From an uncultured Clostridia bacterium (GTDB lineage: Bacteria > Bacillota > Clostridia > Christensenellales > DTU072): a stretch of DNA of 8,706 nucleotides. Shown one piece after another: positions 1 to 5,685 of this stretch (position 1 is its first letter; every line of letters starts with the position of its first letter). The position numbers and the translations under genes are program-made. Under the pieces are notes generated by a model. That model saw nothing but the letters and a program-made list of their open reading frames with translations, was not told the origin of the DNA and searched no databases. The stretch covers positions 1 through 8,706 of the forward strand of contig CALVOD010000052.1 in the NCBI GenBank assembly GCA_944350065.1, written 5' to 3'.

Positions 1-22
1 CGCCGTCGGGCGAATATCCGCC
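1..22 (-). terminator. possible pgk terminator stem cut by window edge
   Basis: Downstream of the pgk stop codon, read on the minus strand, the sequence contains TTCGCC-CGAC-GGCG, which can form a short G+C-rich stem with a four-base loop. A second overlapping small stem, GGCG/CGCC, lies just upstream of it. The window ends before any following T-run could be seen, so this may be the first part of an intrinsic terminator or merely chance complementarity. On the plus strand the same bases are followed by a T-rich stretch (23-37), so a terminator for a convergent gene to the left is an alternative reading. Confidence 0.25.
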
Positions 23-38
23 TTGTTATTTCTTTTTA

Positions 39-1310
39 TTATTTATTGTCGAGGCAAGCCACTCCGGGAAGTTCGAGTCCCTCGAGGAATTCGAGAGAAG
101 CTCCGCCGCCCGTCGAAATGTGCGTCATCTTATCGGCAAATCCGAGCTGCTTGACTGCCGCCGCGGAATCGCCGCCGCCGATTATCGTGGTGGCGTCGGT
201 CTCGGCAAGCGCCTTGGCAACGGCTATGGTACCCGCGGCAAGCGTGGGATTTTCGAATACGCCCATAGGTCCGTTCCAAATAACGGTCTTCGCGTTCTTC
301 ACGGCGTCGGCGTATATCTCGCGGGTCTTGCTGCCGATGTCGAGTCCCATCATGTCTTCGGGAATGGCGTCGGAAGCGACTTCTTTGACCTCCACGGCTC
401 CGTCGATGGGATCGGGGAAGGCTTTGGCGACCACGGTGTCGACGGGAAGAAGCATGTTGACACCTTTAGCCGCAGCTTTTTCGATGAGTTCTTTAGCGAG
501 GTCCACTTTGTCGAGCTCGCAAAGGCTGGTGCCTACGCCGTAGCCTTTCGCTTTGAAGAAGGTGTACGCCATGGCGCCGCCGATGATAAGAGTATCGACC
601 TTTTCGATGAGGTTGTTGATGACGCCGATCTTGTCGGAAACCTTCGCGCCGCCGAGAATGGCGACGAAAGGACGAACGGGATTCTCGAGAGCGCCGCCCA
701 TAACGTCGAGCTCTTTACCGATAAGGAAGCCCGCAACGGCGGCTTCGCACAGACCGTATTGCGCTATACCCGCCGTCGAAGCGTGCGCGCGGTGCGCCGT
801 TCCGAAAGCGTCGTTTACGTATATGTCGCAGAAACGCGCGAGAGCTTTGCAGAAATTCTCGTCGTTCTTGGTTTCTTCTTCGTGGAAGCGGAGGTTCTCG
901 AGAAGCACTACTTCGCCGTCCTTGCAAGCGGCTACGGCGGCTTCGGCGGCGGGTCCTATCACGTCGGAAGCGAAAGTGACTTTGCCGTCCAGAAGCTCGT
1001 TCAAGCGTGCCGCAACGGGTTTAAGGGAGCACTTTTTGAGGGTGAGCGCCACGAGTTCGTCGCGGGACTTGCCTTCGTCTTCGGGTTTGATTTTTTTGAT
1101 TTTCTCGTTAAAAATGTTATAAGGCCTGCCGAGATGGGAGCAGAGAATGACTTTCGCGCCCTGTTCCATAAGGTATTTAATGGTGGGAAGCGCGCCGTTG
1201 ATACGGTTCTCGTCGGTGATGACTCCGCCCTTCATGGGTACGTTGAGGTCAACGCGGACAAGGCACTTTTTACCTTTTACGTTTACGTCTAAAATGGTTT
1301 TTTTGTTCAT
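39..1310 (-). CDS. pgk: phosphoglycerate kinase
   Basis: Cytosolic glycolytic enzyme that transfers phosphate from 1,3-bisphosphoglycerate to ADP, giving 3-phosphoglycerate and ATP. The 423-residue protein shows the whole PGK signature set: RVDLNVP (19-25), SHLGRP (58-63), ENLRFHEEE (138-146), AFGTAHRAHAS (168-178), AILGGAKVSDKI (217-228), WNGPMGVFE (345-353), GGGDSAAAV (378-386) and STGGGASLEFLEG (399-411). The N-terminal 3PG-binding and C-terminal nucleotide-binding lobes are therefore both complete. Bacterial PGKs are usually about 390-400 residues; the extra length is a charged insertion at about residues 64-92, between SHLGRP and the usual SLKPVA segment. The ATG start has an AGGAG ribosome binding site six bases upstream (1317-1321) and lies about 29 nt below a good promoter. 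No gap or tpiA gene is visible next to it. Function is essentially certain. Confidence 0.98.
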   Translation of the reverse strand: MNKKTILDVNVKGKKCLVRVDLNVPMKGGVITDENRINGALPTIKYLMEQGAKVILCSHLGRPYNIFNEKIKKIKPEDEGKSRDELVALTLKKCSLKPVAARLNELLDGKVTFASDVIGPAAEAAVAACKDGEVVLLENLRFHEEETKNDENFCKALARFCDIYVNDAFGTAHRAHASTAGIAQYGLCEAAVAGFLIGKELDVMGGALENPVRPFVAILGGAKVSDKIGVINNLIEKVDTLIIGGAMAYTFFKAKGYGVGTSLCELDKVDLAKELIEKAAAKGVNMLLPVDTVVAKAFPDPIDGAVEVKEVASDAIPEDMMGLDIGSKTREIYADAVKNAKTVIWNGPMGVFENPTLAAGTIAVAKALAETDATTIIGGGDSAAAVKQLGFADKMTHISTGGGASLEFLEGLELPGVACLDNK

Positions 1311-1345
1311 AGTGATCTCCTGACAAAAAATTATTTCCGTGAGAT

Positions 1346-1374
1346 ATTATATCACCGAGAAAAAAAGACGGCAA
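1346..1374 (-). promoter_or_regulatory. sigma-A-type promoter of pgk with extended -10
   Basis: On the minus strand, TTGCCG (1369-1374, four of six matches to TTGACA) is followed after exactly 17 bases by a perfect TATAAT (1346-1351). TG precedes it as TGATATAAT, an extended -10. Transcription would be expected to start near 1339, giving a leader of about 29 nt that contains the AGGAG site. The element lies in the only sizeable gap between pgk and dus, which supports pgk being transcribed independently of the upstream operon. Confidence 0.75.
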
Positions 1375-1410
1375 TAATATTTTTATAAAAATTATAAAAT
1401 TTTCAATAAA
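1375..1410 (-). promoter_or_regulatory. A+T-rich UP-like element with 14-bp palindrome
   Basis: The 36 bases immediately upstream of the pgk -35 hexamer are almost entirely A and T, in short A- and T-tracts. They include the perfect palindrome ATTTTTATAAAAAT (1379-1392). A+T-rich tracts directly upstream of -35 are known to contact the RNA polymerase alpha subunit C-terminal domain (UP elements), which would suit a strongly expressed glycolytic gene. This role is inferred from position and composition only. The palindrome could also be a regulator site or chance in A/T-only sequence. Confidence 0.35.
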
Positions 1411-1415
1411 ATAAT

Positions 1416-1436
1416 CGAATTTTTACAGTAAAATCG
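1416..1436 (-). terminator. weak candidate terminator after dus
   Basis: Just below the dus stop codon the minus strand has an imperfect stem-loop, CGATTTTA-CTG-TAAAAATTCG, with one bulge, followed by the T-rich ATTATTTTATTG. The stem is mostly A-T pairs, with only the outer two pairs G-C, so it is a poor intrinsic terminator by usual standards. It is the best candidate in the gap between the spoVT-dus operon and the pgk promoter. Confidence 0.25.
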
Positions 1437-1448
1437 GACGGGCGAACT

Positions 1449-2405
1449 TCATGCAAGACGGCTGAAATCCGCGGCTACCCCGTAAATGTCCTCCGCCGAG
1501 GTCGCGGCGAAGGCTCTGAGCTTGAGTTCTTTACCGCCGCGCAAGCCGTAAGCGTAAGCGGCGATATGCTTTTTCATACAGTTTACAGCCACTTTTTCGG
1601 GCATTACTGCGGAAATTATCTCAAAATGTTCCTTGATAAGCGCACCTCTGTCGATAAGCGGAGTTTCACCCCTGAGTTCCGCGAAAATGTACGGCCTTCC
1701 CATGGCGGCGCGCGCTACCGCCACGCCGTCTGCGCCCGTTTCCTCGAGGGTACGCAGATAAGAGTCCCTGTCCGTCACGTCGCCGTTTGCGATAACGGGA
1801 ATTGAAACGCTTTCCTTGACCCGCTTGATTATTGCTCTGTCGGACTTGCCCGAATAAAACATATCGCGCGTCCTGCCGTGTACCGTAACCGCGGCGGCGC
1901 CTGCCGATTCTATGACGGCGGCTATCTCGGGCGCGTTGCGCTCCTCGGCGCAGAATCCCGCCCTTATTTTAGCGGTGACGGGGCGCCCTTCGGAGCAGTC
2001 TACCGCAGCCGCGACGACTTCTTTAAGCCTTCCCGGATCGCGCATTAGCGCGGAGCCTTCACCGTTACGCACTATTTTAGGTACGGGACAACCGAAATTG
2101 AGATCGATAAGCGCGAATTTCTCTATGGCGGGATGCTTCACCGCCTTCGCGATAAATTCGGGCTCGCTTCCGAAAAGCTGTACCGCGAATATCTTTTCGC
2201 GGGGGTCCGTCGCGAGAAGCGCCGTCGTGTTGTCGCTACCGTATACGAGACCTTTTGCGGAAATCATCTCGGTGTGCGCAAGCGCCGCGCCGTAGCGGTA
2301 CGCCAGCACCCTTTGCCCGACGTCGCTGTACCCCGCCACCGCAGGCATCACGAGATCGTTGTCGAGAATAATATTCCCTATTTTCAGTCTGCGCTCCGTA
2401 GCCAT
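1449..2405 (-). CDS. dus: tRNA-dihydrouridine synthase (DusB-like)
   Basis: FMN-dependent enzyme that reduces specific uridines in the tRNA D-loop to dihydrouridine using NADPH. The 318-residue protein has the Dus TIM-barrel motifs in order: MPAVAGYSD (20-28) in place of the usual APMAGVTD at the flavin site, DLNFGCPVPKIVRNGEGSAL (101-120) with the catalytic cysteine at 106, KIRAGF (146-151), VHGRTRD (175-181) followed by YSGKSD, NGDV (207-210) and ARAAMGRPYIF (231-241). It ends with the small helical domain carrying MKKH (277-280). Length is normal for the family. The ATG is only 6 nt after the mazG stop codon and has only a weak ribosome binding site, so translation is probably coupled to the upstream gene. 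The exact target uridine cannot be deduced; closest in style to the DusB/NifR3 group. The gene is not part of the B. subtilis spoVT cluster, so its placement here is lineage-specific. Confidence 0.93.
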   Translation of the reverse strand: MATERRLKIGNIILDNDLVMPAVAGYSDVGQRVLAYRYGAALAHTEMISAKGLVYGSDNTTALLATDPREKIFAVQLFGSEPEFIAKAVKHPAIEKFALIDLNFGCPVPKIVRNGEGSALMRDPGRLKEVVAAAVDCSEGRPVTAKIRAGFCAEERNAPEIAAVIESAGAAAVTVHGRTRDMFYSGKSDRAIIKRVKESVSIPVIANGDVTDRDSYLRTLEETGADGVAVARAAMGRPYIFAELRGETPLIDRGALIKEHFEIISAVMPEKVAVNCMKKHIAAYAYGLRGGKELKLRAFAATSAEDIYGVAADFSRLA

Positions 2406-2411
2406 CCCAGC

Positions 2412-3443
2412 CTATTTATCCTCGAATTTCTTGGCTTCCTGATAATATTTTTCCATCACGTCGATATTCTCTTTCGTGAGTTCGACGCCCGTTTCGCGGC
2501 ACTTTTTCTCGACGTAAAGAAATCTTCTTATGAAACGGTTTGTAGTCCCGTTCAACGCAGTTTCGGGATCTATATCGTACATTCTTAACGTATTGACTAC
2601 CGCAAAAAGCATATCCCCGCCTTCCTTCTCGCGTTCTTCGGGCGAAGTCGCCGAGTCGAATTCTTTAACCTCCTCGAGTATCTTCGCCTCGGCGTCGCCT
2701 GCGCATGCGAAATCGAATCCCGTCTTTTTGATTATCTTCTGCACCTTGTAAGCTCTCATCAGCGCGCCGAATGTAACCGGCACCGAATCGATCTTGTCTT
2801 TTATACCGCGATAACCCTTTTCGACGGCTTTGGCTTGCTCCCAGTTTTTGAGCGCTTCGTCTGCGTCGGCGGCTTTCTTGTCCCCGAAAATGTGAGTGTG
2901 CCTGAAAATAAGTTTGCGGCAAAGACCGTCGATGAGATCGTTTGCCGTGAACAATCCTTCTTCTTCCGCTATCGAAGCGTGGAAAAGCCCCTGCAACATC
3001 ACGTCGCCGCTTTCCTCCACCATCTTGTCCCGGTCTTTGAGGTCTACCGCTTCCGCGAGCTCGTACGCTTCCTCTATCGCGCAGCTTCTGATGCTCTCGT
3101 GCGTCTGCGCCCTGTCCCACGGGCAGCCGTCCGGATCGCGCAGTCTCGCTATTATCTCGAGCAAATCGCCGTAAGTATAATGGTCGCGCGCCACAAAATC
3201 GGCTCCTTTCACTATAAGGCGCGGCGCGTAAGAGAGTTCCGAAGCCGCTTTTTCTTCGCTCTCGCCGCGGTCGTTCATTATGACGATAACGGCGTTTTCG
3301 CCGAAATTAAGCAATATTTTTTTCTTTACCGCCTCGAAAAGTTCTTCCGTTATTCCGTCGATTATTATCGGTATATTACATTCGAAATTACGTATTTTGC
3401 GCTCGGTGAAATCTGCCGCCGTGAAATATGTAAAGGAATTCAT
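2412..3443 (-). CDS. mazG: MazG-type NTP pyrophosphohydrolase, YabN-like with remnant methylase domain
   Basis: Predicted to hydrolyse (d)NTPs, including damaged ones, to NMP and pyrophosphate. With this start the protein has 343 residues and two MazG modules. The first (about 94-188) has LRDPDGCPWD, metal-binding EEAYE and ESGD; the second (about 243-307) has EEVKEF and EGGD followed by LFAVVN. Both ExxE and ExxD metal sites look intact. Residues about 14-83 resemble the end of the tetrapyrrole-methylase domain that precedes MazG in YabN: an I-I-D-G-I core, a VKKKIL helix, a V-I-V-I strand and an L-I-V-K strand. The first roughly 200 residues of that domain are missing. I chose the ATG at 3443 because it has GGAGGG just upstream. 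An upstream in-frame ATG at 3482, overlapping the flippase stop as ATGA, would add 13 residues (MTSTASRALCGGL) but lacks a good ribosome binding site. Third gene of the spoVT operon; the neighbours match yabM-yabN. Confidence 0.88.
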   Translation of the reverse strand: MNSFTYFTAADFTERKIRNFECNIPIIIDGITEELFEAVKKKILLNFGENAVIVIMNDRGESEEKAASELSYAPRLIVKGADFVARDHYTYGDLLEIIARLRDPDGCPWDRAQTHESIRSCAIEEAYELAEAVDLKDRDKMVEESGDVMLQGLFHASIAEEEGLFTANDLIDGLCRKLIFRHTHIFGDKKAADADEALKNWEQAKAVEKGYRGIKDKIDSVPVTFGALMRAYKVQKIIKKTGFDFACAGDAEAKILEEVKEFDSATSPEEREKEGGDMLFAVVNTLRMYDIDPETALNGTTNRFIRRFLYVEKKCRETGVELTKENIDVMEKYYQEAKKFEDK

Positions 3444-3446
3444 AAG

Positions 3447-3452
3447 CCCTCC
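3447..3452 (-). promoter_or_regulatory. ribosome binding site deciding the mazG start
   Basis: Minus-strand GGAGGG lies three bases before the ATG at 3443. It is the strongest Shine-Dalgarno match near this gene start, and favours the internal ATG over the one at 3482 that overlaps the upstream stop codon. Confidence 0.6.
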
Positions 3453-3478
3453 GCAAAGCGCGCGGGACGCCGTCGAAG

Positions 3479-5065
3479 TCATTCCGCACGCTTGATTTTT
3501 AATTTATCGCTTAGCGCGGCGAGCTTACCGCCGAAAGGCAAACTCAAGAGCTCGCACCTTCTGAAAACGGGAAGCACGAAAAGCGCCGCGAGGTATATCG
3601 TTCCCGTAACGGCAGCCACCGCGAGCGTCAAAACGCGCGAGCCGCCGAAAAACGCCGCTATGGGAACAGGCAGGCATATTATAACACCGCAAAGCAATAT
3701 CACGCCACTGTTTTTAAGCATATCGGCGTTTTTGCCGGTAAGTTTCATAAGGGAAAGCGCGTTGAGAAAAGCGGCGAAAGTGAAGGCGAGCAAGGAGGCT
3801 ATCGCCACACCCTCGATACCTATAACGAAAAGCAGCGCCACGTCCGCTATCACTTTTACCGCGCCGCCCGCGGCGAGGTTCAGTATCGGAGTGCGGGTGT
3901 CTCCGAGCCCCTGCTGAACGGAGACGCATATCTGCATAACGGCAAGGGAAACGACCGTGAGGGCGCTTATGCGGAGAAGCACGCCCGCTTCTTCGAGTTC
4001 GGCTGGCGCGAGAGCGGGATAAAGGAAGCCCAGCACCTCGAGCGGCGCCGCAAGGAACAGCGCCGCGAAAGGCACCCCTATCGCGACGGACACTTTCACG
4101 GCTGTGGCGAGCTTCAGTCGGATCGAATCTATGTCGTGCTCCGTCCTGTTTTTAGCAAGGTGCGGCACGACCGCCACACCGAGCGCGAGCGCGAAAGTAA
4201 CGGGAAGATTTATAAGGGTATTGACGGGACCGGAAAGCAGTCCGTAGCTTGCCGTAGCCGCCGAAGTCCCCACGGAAGCGGAAAGAATATTCACCACGAG
4301 GAAGGAATCGACGAATTGCGTAAGCGGGAATATCATACTGCCCACCGTAATAGGCAACGAAATACGCAGTATGGCTTTATATTCTTCCTTCGCCTTCCTG
4401 TTATCCAACCGCAACGCGAGCGGTGGGTTGTTTTTTCTGTAAAATATATACAGCATCAGCAAGGTGAAACCCTCCGCGGCGCTTACACCCGCGAGCGCGC
4501 CCGCCACGGAGAACGCTATTCCGTAACCGCGAAGGAAATACGCGAGCAAAAGTCCCGCAGCGAGCCTCACCGCCGCTTCCGTGATCTGACTCAACGCCGT
4601 GGGCAGCATATTTGATTTTCCTTGGAACCAGCCCTTGAAAACGGCTATGCCCGAAACGAAAAACACCGACGGCGCTATCGCGATATATCCCCAGCTCGTA
4701 TCCTCGGAGCCCTGTAGTCTGCCGATAAGCCCCGAAAACAGAACGAGCGCCGCGGCAAGCGCTATGCCTGCGAACAAAAGCGCCGCGAGCGCGGAGCGCA
4801 CGAGTTTGCGCGCTTCCTCCGTTTTACCCTCACTTGTAGCTGAAGCTACCAAAACAGAGACAGCAACAGGAAGCGCGCCGCTCGACGAAGTCAGTATCAG
4901 CGAGTAAACGGGATAGATAAGCTGATACACGCCCATGCCTTCCGCTCCGAGTATGTTCGTAAGCGGAATACGGTAGCAAGCGCCCAGCACTTTGGCGAGT
5001 ACCGTGGCGAGCATAATGAGCGTAGCCCCTTTGAGGAAGGAGCGCGATTCCGCTTTTCCGCTCAC
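3479..5065 (-). CDS. yabM: SpoVB/YabM-family polysaccharide or lipid-linked precursor flippase
   Basis: Polytopic inner-membrane protein of the MOP exporter superfamily (PST/SpoVB/MurJ-like), whose members move undecaprenyl-linked cell-wall or polysaccharide precursors across the membrane. The 528 residues are mostly hydrophobic, with around 14 probable membrane helices. The family's landmarks are present: FLKGATLIMLATVLAKVLGA with YRIPL (10-35) at the start, YQLIYPVYSLIL (47-58), FKGWFQGKSNMLPTALSQ (143-160) and VQQGLGDTRTPI (383-394). The last residues form a basic cytoplasmic tail. Translation starts at GTG two bases after the spoVT stop with little ribosome binding site, so coupling is likely. 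In B. subtilis the gene between spoVT and yabN is yabM, of this same family; that synteny is the basis for the symbol. Its actual substrate, and any specific role in cortex or spore-coat formation, cannot be told from sequence. Confidence 0.9.
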   Translation of the reverse strand: MSGKAESRSFLKGATLIMLATVLAKVLGACYRIPLTNILGAEGMGVYQLIYPVYSLILTSSSGALPVAVSVLVASATSEGKTEEARKLVRSALAALLFAGIALAAALVLFSGLIGRLQGSEDTSWGYIAIAPSVFFVSGIAVFKGWFQGKSNMLPTALSQITEAAVRLAAGLLLAYFLRGYGIAFSVAGALAGVSAAEGFTLLMLYIFYRKNNPPLALRLDNRKAKEEYKAILRISLPITVGSMIFPLTQFVDSFLVVNILSASVGTSAATASYGLLSGPVNTLINLPVTFALALGVAVVPHLAKNRTEHDIDSIRLKLATAVKVSVAIGVPFAALFLAAPLEVLGFLYPALAPAELEEAGVLLRISALTVVSLAVMQICVSVQQGLGDTRTPILNLAAGGAVKVIADVALLFVIGIEGVAIASLLAFTFAAFLNALSLMKLTGKNADMLKNSGVILLCGVIICLPVPIAAFFGGSRVLTLAVAAVTGTIYLAALFVLPVFRRCELLSLPFGGKLAALSDKLKIKRAE

Positions 5066-5067
5066 GG

Positions 5068-5586
5068 TTATACTCTGGACGCAAAGAACGCCGCGGCGGT
5101 GTCGGCGGTTTTCGCGGCGAGTTCTCCCGAGGGCTTACGGGAGAGGAGTATCACGCCCCCCATCACGTCGCCGCCGCTTATTATCGGGGCGACCACCGCG
5201 GAGCGGTATTCCGCTTTGCCGCCGAAAACGTCGTCTCCTGAGGACAATTCAACGCGGCGTCTGCCTTCGTATATCTGAGCAAGTTTCTCCCCTACGGCGT
5301 CTCCGATACGCACGCCCTTTATATCGCCGCTTGCGGCGACCACCTTGTCGTTATCGGTTATTATGACGGTATAGCCCGTCGCGCCGTACACGCTCGAAGC
5401 GTAATCGTGTCTGAAATCCGCAAGTTCTTCCATTGCGGAAAACTTTTTAAGCACGAGAGCGTTGTCGTCGGTGGTGAAGACTTCGAGTTCTTCGCCTTCG
5501 CGGATACGCATCGTGCGTCTTAATTCTTTTGGTATGACGACTCTTCCGAGTTCGTCCATTCTTCTAACAATACCGGTAGCACGCAT
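5068..5586 (-). CDS. spoVT: stage V sporulation regulator SpoVT (AbrB N-terminus, GAF C-terminus)
   Basis: Transcription factor of the AbrB/SpoVT class; in Bacillus it tunes forespore sigma-G gene expression. The 172-residue product (178 in B. subtilis) begins MRATGIVRRMDELGRVVIPK, nearly the same as the family's swapped-hairpin DNA-binding domain, followed by ELRRTMRIREGEELEVF (21-37) and LVLKKFS. Residues about 53-172 correspond to the GAF-like domain, with VIITDNDKVVAASGD (74-88), VVAPIISGGDVMGGVILLS (131-149) and a final helix. I chose the ATG at 5586 because it aligns with the family start and has AGGAG eight bases upstream (5595-5599). A longer reading from 5616 adds ten residues with no support. 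First gene of the leftward operon. Effector and target genes are unknown here, and no clear sigma-G promoter is visible upstream. Confidence 0.95.
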   Translation of the reverse strand: MRATGIVRRMDELGRVVIPKELRRTMRIREGEELEVFTTDDNALVLKKFSAMEELADFRHDYASSVYGATGYTVIITDNDKVVAASGDIKGVRIGDAVGEKLAQIYEGRRRVELSSGDDVFGGKAEYRSAVVAPIISGGDVMGGVILLSRKPSGELAAKTADTAAAFFASRV

Positions 5587-5643
5587 ATAAATTTCTCCTG
5601 CCGTTAGCGTGTGCAAATTAAGGAAAAAAATTTCATAAATATA

Positions 5644-5652
5644 TGTTATAAT
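5644..5652 (+). promoter_or_regulatory. extended -10 promoter of the rightward operon
   Basis: TGTTATAAT is a perfect extended -10 (TGn plus TATAAT at 5647-5652). At the 17-base spacing the -35 position (5624-5629) is only an A-tract, so recognition would rely on the extended -10 and the A+T-rich surroundings. The start point would be near 5659, giving a leader of about 27 nt with AAGGAG at 5674-5679. The same 99-bp gap (5587-5685) must also hold the leftward spoVT promoter, for which I found no convincing match. Confidence 0.6.
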
Positions 5653-5685
5653 TTAATTGCTAAACCAAACCATAAGGAGCGAGCC

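Noticed and set aside
120..1292. A 390-codon open frame antisense to pgk
   Set aside because: It lies wholly opposite an unmistakable pgk. Its translation shows no family motifs and is rich in Arg, Gly, Phe and Val, as expected from the complement of biased codons, and I see no good ribosome binding site.
2835..3917. A 360-codon open frame antisense to mazG and the flippase
   Set aside because: It spans two convincing genes on the opposite strand and has no recognisable domains. It is explained by codon bias.
5587..5616. Ten-residue longer spoVT start
   Set aside because: SpoVT homologs begin with M-x-A-T-G-I-V-R-R, matching the ATG at 5586, which also has AGGAG at the right distance; the extension contains that binding site.
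5587..5640. Sigma-G promoter for spoVT
   Set aside because: I looked on the minus strand across this gap for GHATR and CATnnTA-like elements 17-18 bases apart and found only partial matches, such as CATATAT with no fitting -35.
5611..5685. Extended N-terminus for the beta-CASP gene from GTG at 5611
   Set aside because: The added 25 residues have no family counterpart, and the codon lies upstream of the extended -10 at 5644-5652. The ATG at 5686 has a strong AAGGAG site and begins with the expected core strand.
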